NCBI RefSeq assembly: GCF_047495875.1
Contig: NC_092471.1
Span: 6,407,001-6,471,000 of the forward strand
Reading direction: 5' to 3'
Length of the DNA stretch: 64,000 nucleotides
Source of the DNA: Pithys albifrons albifrons
Taxonomy: Eukaryota; Chordata; Aves; Passeriformes; Thamnophilidae
This document shows positions 1-13,266 of the stretch, in pieces. The position numbers and the translations under genes are program-made. Under the pieces are notes generated by a model. It had not been told where the DNA came from. It saw only the letters and a program-made list of their open reading frames with translations, and searched no databases. Each line of letters opens with the position of its first letter. Within the stretch, counting starts at the first letter, position 1.

Positions 1-877
1 ATAATATTTTTTGCATAACTATTTTTTTAATTTCATTTTGGGGCTGCCCTTTAAACAAATATAGATAGAACCCAGAACTGTTGCCATTTGAAATCAAAAG
101 AAAATTAATACATCAGATCCAAATTTTGAATATCTTTTGTTAATTGTAATAGGTACTTTTCTTTGAAAAAGTTTGTCTGAAAAATATTACCTACTGCTTA
201 TGATGCTAGACAGCATATTTTACGAGACATTTGTGTTTTGACAAAGCAAGCTCTGTCACACAATTTGGTTTCACATATTTTTATACCAACATTTAAATGT
301 TGGGCTTGAACTGCTCAGCTGTAAGAAAATATATTTATAATCTCCTTACATTCACATATCTTTGCATGCTGAAAGAGTTGGTTAGAGTAATTTGTACCTC
401 TTCCAGATAATTTTAAATAATACATTTTTAGAAGAAAAACAGAATGGCAAACAGGAGCTCAGAAGGCAGCTTTTCATCTGATCATACAAATGACAACTGC
501 AGAGCTTCCAGCAAAGCTTGCCAGTGACTGAGTGTTGCTGTTGGAAAGATCCCACACTTGGATCTGAACACATTGGCCAAACGTGCTGTATAGGTGGCCA
601 AAAGAATGAATTCTACTTTTAGAGAAAACACCTGTTCCTGCTGCCTCTGGTCCTGTGCTGCAGATTCTTCTTGGCAGCAGAAAGGGATAGAACAAGTATG
701 CTCTATTTTAAAAAGTATTTTTGGCACTGCAATAGTCTATTCTTACCTTCCAGATGTACCTCTTAAAACATTTTTTCTTTCAGTCTCTCTGTGAAGTCTG
801 TGCGTGCATCTCCCATGTGACTTCCAGTATTTTCATCCTTGGACCAAATTCTGGCTGAGGGCAGAGGGAATTTTGCT
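1..877. other. Non-coding AT-rich DNA, nothing recognised
   Basis: I see no gene, repeat family or RNA here. The open frames between 380 and 800 are short, overlap on both strands and match nothing I know. The stretch is ordinary AT-rich vertebrate intron or intergenic DNA. Confidence 0.6.
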
Positions 878-918
878 CGAGTAATGTTTGGGCGACGGAG
901 TCGCTGAGCAACGCGCCG
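878..918. other. CpG micro-cluster
   Basis: Seven CpG dinucleotides fall in 41 bases (at 878, 893, 896, 902, 912, 914 and 917), while the flanking kilobases have almost none. The core reads GGGCGACGGAGTCGC followed by CAACGCGCCGGG. It is far too short for a CpG island. It could be a recently inserted fragment, a conserved regulatory site protected from methylation, or part of an unrecognised old element. No TATA box or coding frame clearly accompanies it. Confidence 0.6.
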
Positions 919-1340
919 GGTTTTGCTTGGAAGCTGTGTGTGCTGTAGGTTAGGTAAGGTAGAAGCATCGTGTGGGGGCTGTTCTTGCATGAGGTTGTGG
1001 TGATGTGCTTTTATGTTCAGCTCTTGAGAAGTGGGAAATGTCATGCACTGAAATTGATGTTGCACGGAGAGTGCTGACGGAGACCTGGGCTGACAACTTG
1101 GCTCCGGAGTGTGCAGGGCTTTGCACTTTTGGAAGCAGGATTTAGAAAGTTATATGCATCTGTTTCTCTAGAGTGCTCTTCTATGGAGAGTGAGCCCTTT
1201 GAACTGTGCAGTTTGTCTGTGATACAGTAAGTGTTGGCAAGTTTTGTGATTGTTTGCACTGAACTCTTTTGATAACCATGTTTCAGATAGAAATATTCAG
1301 TGCTTCAGAAGAAAACTGTCAACAGGCTCATTTTAAATCC

Positions 1341-1441
1341 TTTGTTTAAGCAAATGTTTGTGACAATCACCTATCTCCAAGATTCACAGAACATACAGAT
1401 GATTGCAACCAAAGAAAATTAAATAATTTGTTTAAGCAAAT
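1341..1441. repeat. Direct repeat of a near-palindromic 15-mer
   Basis: TTTGTTTAAGCAAAT occurs exactly at 1341-1355 and again at 1427-1441. The unit is nearly its own reverse complement (TTTG-Y-TTAA-R-CAAA). TGTTTA-type cores resemble forkhead binding sites, but that reading is inference. Confidence 0.55.
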
Positions 1442-4400
1442 ATTCAGAGGAAAACAAGCTGACACATTTTCATGGTGCTAAAGATTTTTTCATCTCAGAG
1501 GTTGACCGAAGAAGACCCCAGCTGGAGCTGATGAGGAAGACACAGGGCAAACAAGCTTCCTTTCTTTGTTCTTTCTTTTCCAAGCTTGAAGTTAAGGTCT
1601 TACATTCCTTCCCTTCACGTACGTGTGCTAGGAGCAATGTAATTACTGAAGTGATTAGAATATTGATTAAAGCTGCCTAGGCGGTTGATAACACCCATTT
1701 AAAAAGGTGAAAGTTTTTCAATGTGTACACTCCTGTGTATTATAATGGAACACGTATTCAAGAATCTGGCATTTTCCTCATGACTCTTAGTGTGTTGAGT
1801 CATCACACAAGCTTCTATTTCCTCTTCATTATTCATTTATTTCATTACCTTATTTAAAATTAACTTGGAAGAAAGGGTATCAAAAGCCTGTAGCTTTTTT
1901 ATTCAGTATGTTCTTTTTTCCCTAAAAAAAAAAAAATTCTATTTACTAAGCAACGAGCATCTGCACACTGCCAGAACTGAGCTGGAAATAGAACAGTGAC
2001 TTCACTAGCGAGTTTTATAATGGAAAAACTGCAGTTAGCATATATTTTGCAATGCATGTAGTTGATAAAGCAGTGTGAACAGCTTTGCAATGACTGAAAC
2101 TTCATAATTATATCAACATGAAGAATGAGCCAGTATTTAGATGGGGAGTCAACTTTTGTTTCTTTCTTCCTGGAAATCTCAGGGCTATAAAAATTTAACA
2201 ATCTGTGAATAAATAACTACTATTTAGCTCATCAGAGATGGTGTTGCAATTCTTATTGCCTCTGAATTTGCTTAAAGCTTCTAGATTTAATAGGAAAACT
2301 GCAGTTGCAACTACATAATTGTCTGAATAACTACTATTGCTTGTAATAACATTACTCACAGTTTAATACTCATGGTATAATAGAGTATACTTGCTTTTGG
2401 GGCAGAGCAATGACATATAAAAGCACCCTCTTCAGTTAAATTCTAGGAGACGGAAAATTTTTAGGATGTCGGAGGGAGCTATTACATAAGGACAAATATT
2501 TACCTAATGTAATCAAACTCCTCTTTAAATCAGAACAATAGTGGGAGTGCAGTTACTATGGTTCTGTATAATTTTGTGCTATATTTGACAAAATTTGGCA
2601 GGACTAAAGCCACAGCTGATCATCTGATTTTGAAAGGGAAGAGAAGAATATGGTAGGTTTGCATTCCTAATCTGTCCTCAAGATGATGGCACATGCTCCC
2701 TCGCTAGCCCTGGGCAAGGAATAATAATCCAAATAAATATTTACCAAAAAGCACTTTGCAGCACTGCAGAGCTGTGAGGGTGAGGCTGATTTTGAAAGAC
2801 ACTGCCTTTGGATGCCTGCCCTCCCCTTCCCTTCTGAGCCTTGCAGAGAGGGTTTAAAAGGAGCCCTGCTGCAGCCTCCATCCTGATCTCCCTGCACCCT
2901 TGGGCCAGGACCCCATTTCAGCCCAGCCAGTGTCTGTTCCAACAGTGCTGTAGAACGTCAGTCTTCTGTTCTGCCCCTGACCTGCCCAGCCACGGGGTCC
3001 CACTTTGAGCCACTTGTGATCTCCCAAAGTACGTCTTGCTATAAGCTGAATGAAGCTGATGGGTAACGTATTCTTCAGGTTGTGCCCTTGAAATCTGATC
3101 TGCTGATGCCCTGTTTTCACTGGAGAAGGTCCTGTTCCCCTGAGCTATTCTGTGATGCAAAACAGTGTCAAGTGATGGACTGATGGAGGCATAAGGGTAA
3201 ATTTGTTGGTGTGTTTTTATGGGAGGTTCTTTTATTTTTTTTAATTGATCCCTTGCACTTGGGCTGAATGTGAGTTCTGCAAATTGTTTAGGACTTCGAA
3301 CATGAGTCTACAATAATTGGTAAGAGATAATTAGCACAATAACAGCAAATCACCCAGGAGTTTAAGCCATCTGATATGACACACAGTCTTTGCATACTTC
3401 ATAAGTAACCTTTTATGTAGCATTTCGTGCTTCAGCATTGCAGAAAATAGAAGTTTGGGAGTGAATAAAATATCCTTCCTGACAACAGATGATACTCATC
3501 TTGTCTCTCACCTTTTTCTTTGTTATATCTTGTTTCTACTTGCCGTAGAAAGGCGGAAGTTACTGGCAATTTGGAGAGTGCCAGGAGTGCCTGTATGGGC
3601 ATGGGATGTAGAATGGACAGTGCATCATTTTACAACTGATACCCTGATAGACTAAATACTGCAGTTGGCAGACAGGAGGAGTAAGAGTATATGGTTAGAA
3701 GAAGCAGTGCATAAGTTGAAGTGGAGAATATGATTGTTTTTCACATGTGGCACCAAATTTTGGAAATACTGATCTTTTGCTTTTTTATATTGAAAATAGC
3801 ATACCCAAATTACCATTTATATAGAAAAATTTGATACTGTTAATGCAATGAACAAAACCGGCATTTATGCAAAGCATTGATAAAAGCACAAAAGGTGAAA
3901 TCCCTTGTTCTTTAGAAGTCATGGCATTAACTGAATTTTTTTATATAATTTTAAGTAACCATGGTTTTTTCCCTCAGTATGGGAGTATATTAACCTCAAC
4001 TTTAAAATACTTAAACTTTATCTGTGTTGAAAATGTAAGCAGGAGTACTGATATATTGAGAATATATGCCAAAGAGCTACCTTAATGCATTCAGACATCT
4101 AATTTTTATTTGTCCCTAAGCAATTATGTCAATCTTCTTTAAGGAGCAGTGCTCCTTGTAGTTTATTGTCCTGGATAGCCTGAGCGAGGTAACCATAGCC
4201 TTGCAGGTCCAGTTTAGTGGTTTTAAAGCTGAGCAGAAGCTGGGCCATAGAGGCATGCTGTGCATAAAATACTGTATTTTGGGGAGTGCAGATCATGTTT
4301 TTGTTGTTGCTTTAATTATTCAGAGTATATATGATGTTCTCTTTCCCGAAAAAGGAACTCATTCACACAACAGTCTGAAAATTCACAATCGATCAAACTA

Positions 4401-4747
4401 AACACTGAATCCAGAGCCAGAGCCTTCCAGCAGGAAACTTGGCTTGGCAGTGTGACCTGATGAAGTTGTTGATCCTCCTGTCTTGTAATTCTGCATTTTG
4501 TTTGGAAGTAATCATGCTTATATTGGTTCTTGCATGTAGTAGGAATTAGTACTTATTTGTTTAGCACTTAAAGGATGTAAAATATATGATCAAGATGTTG
4601 ATTTCTCTGGGCACTCAAAGGGAGAACAGACTCTGAACATCCTGCAAGCAAGCTCCGAAGACCAGAAGTTTGGATAGACCCCTAGAAGACATCAGCTGGT
4701 CTTGGCACTTGGTCTCTCTTCAGCAATACATGCCGTCCTTCCTCAAG

Positions 4748-4775
4748 GACTCTTTCTCAGTGACTCTTTCTCAGT
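4748..4775. repeat. 14-bp perfect tandem duplication
   Basis: GACTCTTTCTCAGT occurs twice in direct succession (4748-4761 and 4762-4775). This is a simple slippage-type duplication with no obvious function. Confidence 0.9.
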
Positions 4776-7700
4776 CAGCTTTCTGCTTCCTGCCATCCAG
4801 CCTGCCTGCTGCCCTGTGTTTTATTTTATGAAGTTTAATTCTTTGCCTAGGGTGAAGTCTTAACAAATTGTCATAAATAGCATTGCCCCTTTACATTAGT
4901 AGCAGAATGATTTGCTTGGTTTGCTACTATTTAGACTGACTGAAACAAGCTCCTGGCATATAATTATTTATGCTGGTCATTAAATCCCTGTTAATAACGT
5001 AGTGTATTAGATGCCATCTGTCTGTTCAGAGATACTCCTGTCTGCTGAATCTCAAGTCCCTGTGTCAGATAGTGGGGTAAGTCCACGTGTGTGTGGTACA
5101 AATGCCCCATTGGTGACTTTCTTGCATCTGGGATAAGAGGGGACACGCTACATTTCATCACTTCTCTTAGTCCTGAGACGTTTTGAGAAAGCAAGTGGAT
5201 CTCAGTGTGTCACAGGGGAAGCAGAGCCTCATTGAACAGGCAGGGTTGAAGGAGGGTGAAATTCATGTTACACTTTAGAGCAACTAATGCAAGAAACAAG
5301 AGGAACATCTTTATCATTATCAGTTTGGGAAGTCAGAATGGCAGCGGATATTTCTTTAGCTATTTTTAAGATGAAATTTCCCACTCTGAAGATGGTCCTC
5401 TAGAAGGCCTGTTTTAAACAGGGGTCTTCTTAGAGCAATGGGACAGGAGATCAGGCCCATGAGCTGAATCTGCCTCACAAGGCACAAACCAGGAGGTTGT
5501 CAAAGTCATGCTCAAGCAAAAGGCATTTCTTCTCTGGTCCATCCAAAAAGCCCTGCTGAAAATTGTTTGGTTTTTTATGACCTATGTTATGAAAAAAATC
5601 AGTTTAAATTACCAGAATGGCTGCATCTGGTTCAGCATTCATAATTTTTCTTAGGATTTGTAGCTTTATGAATGTTGTCCAAAACTCACACTTTGTAGGG
5701 ACTCTAAATCAACAAAGCCCTGAGGCAGGATCCTGTTTGTAAACATGAACTTTACCCTGGACTCCCTCCAAGACTATTTTCTGTGATTCTTCCTCTCTGT
5801 AGAAAGCAGGCTTAAAAAGCAGCAGTGCTTTGATATGAAGTTTTCTCAATTGAAGTTTGGGAACCAGTCTGCTCAAGCTGCTAAAAGGAATCAGCAAAGT
5901 AAGTTCATTCAGCCTCCTAAACCCTTTCCATTGATCTTTCCAAAATGCCAGCTTTTTCAGAGTCCTGTATTACAGATTTTGGGTCAATTTCTCTTTAAAT
6001 ATAACATTTTCTTCATATCTAGAAGATATTACTGGTCCAGTAGAGAGAACCTCTTTCAAAAATGTTACCTAAAATTATCTAGTGAGATCCAAGAGGAAAC
6101 CAAACTGAGCAAGCAGAAACGTTTCATTTTATCTCTCCATAAAGAATCCATTGGGAGGATTTTATTGAAGGACTCATACAATAACTTGTGCAGTAAGTGA
6201 TGGAGAATGCATCATTTCCCCTGGGAGAGAGGCAAATTGAATAAAAGTTATGTCTAAGAGCCTAGGACCAGCTGGATAGCTCATCAGCTGCATAACCATG
6301 TGATAGAGCCAGAGGCAGCTTCAGAACCATCATCTCAGCTGTTATTAGTGGAACTAGCCAAGGAGTGGGCTGCTGAAGGTAGCAGACTCCTTTCTACACA
6401 AGCATCTGGTTCTTGCAGCAATTTGATGCAGCCCATCTGTGCTGCCCATGCTCTTCCTCATGTGCTACCCAGAGGAGAGGAGGAGTAAAGAGTCTCCTGT
6501 TTGGCATGCTACACTTCCAAAAGGGGGTGGGTCTTAAAATGCAAGTAGTTGCTTGGATGGTGATCACTTCCTGAAGGGAAGGCACTTCCACCTGAGTCAT
6601 GGAAATGAGCTTAAGCAAGGAAACTGCTTGGATCAATTTTCAGGAATTTTGCATGTTTGTCCAATTAACATGCTCAGCAAGTGTGGGCAGATTCCTTGTG
6701 TACAAAACAAGACAAAAATAATAGTGCAAAAAGCAGACATGTCTCGTTTGCCCAGCGTGACCTTGGGTGGGGATGCTGCAGGGATCCTGAATCACAGGAA
6801 CTGGCTGGATGCCTGTTCTGTGGACCCAAGGTTAAACACCTTCTCTGAAGCATTCATGAAGATTTAACCAAACATATTAACATGGCTCCTGCAGTGAGGT
6901 TGTTTTGCTTCACATTTGTGGTGAGGACAGAGCTCTTTCCCAGGCAGATACTGTTCCAGCTGATGGGTGGTACCTCACTGGTGCTCACTAATTCAGTTGT
7001 GTGTCTGACTTCCAGGAAAAATTTTCTCGGTCTCATCTCTTGATGAATAATAAGACCCTTTTCTAACAGCATAAATAATTCTTCCAGCCTTTGAAAAATG
7101 TGTTTGTTAATTATAATTACAAAAAAGTGAAATTGAAGGAATGAGTTTAATTTCAGGCACGTATTCTGTTGATTGGAGGGGAAAACCAAAAAACCTTTAA
7201 GCAAGAGAAAACATGGTCAGAACTTGAAGTTTTGATGATAATTTCTCTGTACTCAAAAGGACAGTTCTGTAAGGGACTGAAATAATGAAAAGGGTTTTGA
7301 CAGATTTGGAGCCTCCGCTCTTGGACTGCTCAGCTCCTTGCGGTCTTCCTTCAGCTGGACTTCATTCTTCTGTTGCCTAAAATCAAGCAAAAAACTTTGG
7401 GGACTATATGACTATAGGTAAAGTAGAGAGCAGCTCTTTGGCAGAGAGCTCAGAGTCTCCTGAATGCAGGTTGGCAAGGCAGTACTGCTGGATGTCTCCT
7501 TTTGAAATGAATATGAAGGGGTTTATAACTGCCTTTCCATCACTGAGGGACTGTTATGGATCTCTCTTCCTGCATTTTGGTTTGGATTGTACTTTCACAA
7601 GTAATATTTTTGAGGCAAGTTCCTATTAAGTCATGGTTGAAATTTGCAAAAAAAATTCATAGGGGAAATGAAGTAATAGAGGGATGGATAGCTGGACAGT

Positions 7701-8534
7701 GAAAATGTCTAAATCTTTTTTTCTCATGAAATCAGTTTAAAAAAGAAAAATCTGGTACTTTTTCTGGGAGCCATGTAGTGGCTCCTCAGACAGATGTCTG
7801 CATTCTTGGATTAGTCAGGATAAACCCCTAGATAATACAAAGGAAGAGCAGTGAGTTGTGAAATGCAAAATTTTTCTGCAATGGGCCAATTAGTGTTTTG
7901 CTTCTGCATTATTTATAGAAGCTCAGTTGAACTTGATGGATAAATATTCTTTCTGTAAAGCCATGCTTGTGTATGTACACTATATCTGTTGCATATTGTG
8001 AAGGTCAAATTTAAAATCTCCTCTTTAATAAGCACTCTACTGCATATTCTCAGTTCTGCTGTTACACATATGTATTCATTGTACCCACTTGTTTCTTTAC
8101 CAGATTCATCGTTTGCCTTTCTGTATGTGAAATTATGTTTAATGAGTTTTATACCAATATCCTGCCTGCAGATAACTAGGTTTAAAAATAGACTGGCTCA
8201 GCTGTGTAAAGATGAGATACCTGAAATCATCCATATAGGACCATTGGGATTGCTTTAAATGATGGGACAGTGCCAGCATAGCCTTAACGCTGAATCAGAA
8301 GAGTGTACTCAGGGACTTTAAGCAGGGCAAATCAGTTTTAACTTTGTTAGACTTGCCAGTTATAGGTTTATGATGTAGTTTCCCCTGTCACCACAGAGAG
8401 GTCTCTATTCAAGTACTTTGTGGTCCCCTTGGCTTCATCTTGGTGTCTCATATACACAAATCTACCCTTGTGCTGTTTCAGGGAGGCTTCAAGCTTGTTA
8501 TCATTTTTCCATTTTCATGTTGCTTCAAGAGCTG

Positions 8535-8640
8535 AACGGGATGACTTGCCTGAGGTCACCCCAAGGAGTCTTGTGTCACTTGGAATTGACGATATGGTTA
8601 TGAGTCACAATCCAGTGCTATCGCCACGTGGCCTCTTCTG
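8535..8640 (-). mobile_element. Ancient MIR-like tRNA-derived SINE relic
   Basis: Read on the plus strand, the segment follows the order of a reverse-complement MIR/CORE-SINE. It starts with GATGACTTGCCTGAGGTCAC, which corresponds to the family's conserved 'acttgcccaaggtcacacagc'. A degraded T-arm part near 8581-8590 follows, and then GAGTCACAATCCAGTGCTAT corresponds to the 'gactccaaagcccatgctc' portion. The match is decayed but collinear over about 100 bases, as expected for an element predating the bird-mammal split. The recognition is from memory, not alignment. Such relics are sometimes retained as regulatory DNA. Confidence 0.55.
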
Positions 8641-11600
8641 GTGTATGATGCCTCAACTCTCTATAGCTTTTATTTGGCAATGAGAAGAGGCTTCATAATG
8701 GTTTTGATGTATTTATCTCTGCTGCCTGTCGTTTCATTCTGTAGAACTTCTGTGTCTGTGCTGAATCTTGAGTTGTTAATGAAGTTGAGAAGCAGTGAGT
8801 GATTGGGATGCAGTATGGGAATGATTAGCATTCTTCTTCAACAAAAGCTTGAGTTAAAATGTTACTTTAAGCTCATTTCCACAGTATTGTTATGCAAAAC
8901 AATGGAAAGAGCCTGTCAGCTTCTGATTTTGTGATGGGGAACAGTTGTTTTCAGTTTGCCTGCCAATAGGATAAATCCAGACCCAGATGTCTAGATTAAA
9001 GTCTAACCTTTAATCCAAGTCATGGTCACAAAATCCTGGGACTATAAAGATGTATTTTAGGAGTTTCCTTCCCCAGAAGCACTTGTGTTATTTTTTCTCT
9101 TTGTATTACAGATGTTCATTTGTGGGGAAATTTTATAAACATGGTATGTGCTGTAAGGGATTTTGGATCTGCTGCTTTTTGTCGATGGCTTCCTTTTGCA
9201 AGTTGCTCAAATTAATTTCTCAGCACATCTAAATACCTCTCTTAAAATGTTCTAGTCCTCCAGCTGAACAGCAGGCTCTTGCTCTCAGCCTACCATAGCT
9301 GAGGGTACTGCCTGCTGTCTTCTGACCACTGGTAATACCTGGTCAGGTATTCTAAGATATTTTTTCTCCATAATCTTGTAAGGCAGTGTACACGTTGTAG
9401 GAAGGAAATAGAAAGCATGTGAATGTCACTGACAGAGCAGACTTCATTTCATTTAACTCTCATCCTAAACTCAACGTTGGTATCATTTGGTTGGAAAGAA
9501 GCACAAACATGTGATCTAAAACAAAAGCAGGATACTTGTTAGGCAGATCTGCTTCAATTTTAATGCAAATCCTTTTACTTTAGACTGGTGTGGAAACTGT
9601 GGAAGAAGAAACCTGTCTTCAGAGTTGTTTTTAAGAAGCAATGAGACTCAGATTGTTTTGATGTTGGGATGCTTGGTGAACACTTGCCTTGTCCACCATT
9701 GGCAATGTCAAGGGATTAAATTGTGGTTGATGAGTTTTTAATTTAGCCAGTATGTTTGTTCTAAAGTTGAATTTGCCTTTTGTCTGCAATCACAAAGTTT
9801 TATGGTAAGGAAACTGATTGGAATTTCTTTAACTTCTTGGAAATCTCTAACCTGGAATGAAATATTCCTTACAGTTGTGCTGTTGAGTTGCTGGATATCC
9901 CCTGTGGGTAATACAGCATTAACACACCAACGTGCCTGGCAAACAAAAGGAGAAAATTGGAACAGAATCTAAATACATGTGTATCTGCTGTTACAGCAGG
10001 TTTTTTTAAATAAATGCTTCTGGCCAGACTGCAATACCCTATAGCAGATTTTAGCCAGCCATGAAGTGTCTGTCTGCGAGCAAGCTATGCTGGACTGATG
10101 CCCAAAAAGACCAGGAGCCTGGGAGCCATGGCATACTGAAGGGCAAGAGCTGCTTTCTGGGACTCAAACAGAGCAGGGCTTGAGAGCTGTGAGCAGACTG
10201 GGCAGCTTTTGGACCCCTAAAGGCAGCTAAACTGTGTGAATTGCCCCAAAATAGAAAACCTGAAGCATCTGCTAAATCCAGTCCAGTAACCTGGCAAGCA
10301 GAGCTGCCTTGCTGCTTAGTGAGGTCAGGATGTACCACTGAAGCTGCATGTGTTTCCTTCTCAATTTCACATGCTTTATTTCTCTGTCAAAACCAGGGTT
10401 GAGTGATTATTTAGCATTTTGTTTACTTGGTTGGCTTTTTTCAGGCTTTTATAGAGCCCAGGAGTGTAATCCTTTCCCCATACTGGAGTCTGTTCTACAG
10501 CTGAGTCTGACAAGCAGCATTCCCTGGACAGGGAATGGGTGATGAAGAAGCAGCAAGTAATGGATTGAGAGATTATTTCAGAGTGATTTACTCCCCTAGC
10601 CATTTTTCCTCTCCTAATATTGCCCAAAGACATTAATGGTGACATGTGAATGTGGATCAGCTCCAGTGTGCCCTTGGCAACCAATGACTGGTGGGTCTTC
10701 TTACAGCCTCCTGTTGAGTTTGGCTCGGCAAGAGCTTTCTGTGTATTCAGTCTCTGATTGTGCTGGAATTTGTTCACCTCCCTGGCTTGTTGCAGACCAG
10801 ATTTGGAGGACCTAAGATGCCATGGACTCTGAGTTGCACAGTTACTTTATTCCTTAGTACACTTTGACTGAAGTAAAACCCATGTCAGTAGATTTAATTT
10901 GAGACTGATATTTGTGAATTATATAATGATGCTGTAATGAAAGTTGAGGGCTTGTGTGTTCCTTTTGTAGCATCACAGCACCAGGATTTCATGGAATGGA
11001 GAGAGAATTTGGCACCCAGATTAAAAATAATTATACTTGCAAATTTCATTAACTCCTAGAAAAATGCCTTTGCCTGGAAGCTCTGCTCTCCTTCCTCCTA
11101 CTACATTTCTGTCAAAACCTCCCAGCTGAGCAGATTTGAGCCAGGTCAGGGAACTATGAGGGGGTGTTCAGGTTTATTGTATTTTTTTTTTCTCTTTTGC
11201 TCTAACTGTGGTTAGCAATACAAAATCCCTCCTAAACCACTAACAGTCCTGTTAACTGTTTGGTAGGGGATGCTGTGGCTGGTTTATTCTTTCTCACACT
11301 GTTGGCTTAAAACCAAACCAAAAGAACACCCAGCACTACTGTAGCTGGTAGTGAAACAATCTTTTTCTGAATTCCTTTAGGGGCTTAAATGCCTTGGCAA
11401 TTTAAGATGACCATGGTGGTCTGGTAGTTTTACCCAGTAGTACTTCATCAGCATTGCAACAGGAGGTATTGCTGGTGGTGAGCAATAGGCCTTGGATGGC
11501 TAGGCATCAACTGTTTGCAAGCAGAGGCAGCCAGTTCCTGTGGCATGTGCTTAATCTGTTTTTCTGACAAACTGAGGGGTTTTTTCCTCAAAATCAGTTT

Positions 11601-12250
11601 AGGGTAGAGTGTGTTAGATGAACAAAGCTAGGACCTGGAAAATCAGAACACTTGTGCTAGTGGTAGTGGGAAAGTAGAACTGAGCTGGGTTCCTGGAAGT
11701 GTCCTCATCCTTAAAACTTCTGAAAATACTGGCAGTACAGAGTTTGGCTTTTGTAATTAAATGAGAGTGAAAGGCTGTAGCTGACACCATAAGTATACAT
11801 AGAAATAAATATTCTTAGATTTATTATAAATGTGAGTTGTTTATTCTCTTGGAAATACTTTCCCCTGTTTTTTTTTTATTAGACTGTTGGAGAAGTTGCA
11901 TAGTAGCCTTCACACAAAGTCAGAAATCAATAATGAAGTAATAACATGGTTTCACAGGGAAAATAATTTTTTTACCAACTGTACTATTCTGAAGATAAAG
12001 ACATCTTGATGTATTAAACACCGTGAAGACAGGCAAAGAAAACCATACTGGGCAATTTTTATCTAACATGTAACTGAAGAGATACAATTTAGATATCCCT
12101 GGTATAATAAAGTAAACCCTAAAGCATCTCAAGATCATATTATTGAGGAAGGAAAAGATGCAACAGATAATCCAAAAGCTAAATTCTGTTTTCCATTGAC
12201 AGGAAGATGTCTTATACTTTGTGTCAGAAGGGACCACACAAAACAGACCA

Positions 12251-12340
12251 ATACCTCCTGTGTATAGAAGATTAAAAAAACCTTCCTGAGTGTATAGAAG
12301 ATTTAAAAAAAAAAACAAACCAAAAAACCCCAAACCCAAA
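12251..12340. repeat. 30-bp tandem duplication plus A/C tract
   Basis: TGTATAGAAGATT followed by an A-run occurs at 12261 and again at 12291, a 30-bp period. The second copy runs into an A/C-only tract (about 12305-12340). It is likely a local slippage product. The A-runs could be remnants of a retroposon tail, but I cannot identify a parent element. Confidence 0.8.
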
Positions 12341-13239
12341 TAAACAAAAACCTCAAACCTTCTTAAATCTACTCAACTACCTTTGCTTTTGAGCTTGAAG
12401 AGGTATAAAAAAATATTATGGCGTCACATAAATATAATTCTCTTTTGTGAAGCAATTTTGGCCACTCTAAGGATAAAAAGGTTAAATGGAAGGCGATGTT
12501 TGCCTTGCTATACCCAGCCTGGTCTACACCAGAGGGTGATGTCAAGCTATTTGATTTCCCTTAATTACATGGATTTATGTTATTTACAGTAATTAAAGTC
12601 CTGTACATCTTTTTATAGCTGGGTTTCATTTTCAGTCTGATGTTTGTTCTGTGGTGCTGCTGTAGAAACAGCTAAAAAGAAGTCAATTTTGTAATCACAC
12701 AAATTGCGTAAGTTTGACATGTAAAATAGGTTAACTTACAATGAAGGAAACAGGGAATACCATTTTTACTGCTGGCAGATGCTCAGATGCTGTACATTTT
12801 TAATACTTCAAATCAAAATATTATGTGACTTACAATGTTCTCCTCAAGTTCTCATTTTATGGTGAATGTATGCAATTATCCTTACTAAAGTGCTATCATT
12901 CTCCACTGAAAATTTTTCAGGTTTTATCTTCAGTCTCACTTATTAGTTCTTCTCCTTCTACTCCCAGAGCGTGTTGTTCCAAAGGTACTTTATTTGAAGG
13001 AGAGCGCCATTTAGATTCCACTCTGTGAAATTAGTTTCAAGAGGGACTTGCTATTAAAATTATGGAAGAAATTCCCTGTAATGAGACATCAGGAGTAGTT
13101 TGTGGTAAAGAACTAGAAGCAGACACCTGGCCTGCTGAGGCAGCTGCTTCTAGAGCTGGTGGAGTTAAGGGACCATTGGCACTTGTGTGACAATTTCCTG
13201 CTGGTGTCACCTCTGTATTGGCCTGTACTTAAACAGGAC

Positions 13240-13266
13240 GGAAAAAAGGGGGGAGAAGGAGGGAGA
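13240..13266 (+). repeat. 27-nt polypurine run
   Basis: The plus strand is purine-only, with GGGGGG and GGGA segments. Uninterrupted purine runs can form triplex or quadruplex DNA. Nothing else here suggests a function. Confidence 0.85.

Larger units (their letters stand above)
919..8534. other. Non-coding stretch, mostly featureless
   Basis: This stretch is AT-rich with no recognisable gene. It holds an A13 homopolymer near 1923, a repeated 15-mer at 1341 and 1427, and a 14-bp tandem duplication at 4748. The open frames (for example 5835-6200 plus, 6854-7204 minus) have compositions expected of translated AT-rich DNA and no domain I can name. I saw no CR1, tRNA or LTR. Confidence 0.55.

Noticed and set aside
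11920..12339. 139-codon minus-strand open frame
   Set aside because: It starts in an A/C tract and repeats NLLYT from a 30-bp DNA tandem duplication. The rest is aromatic-rich text typical of AT-rich DNA.
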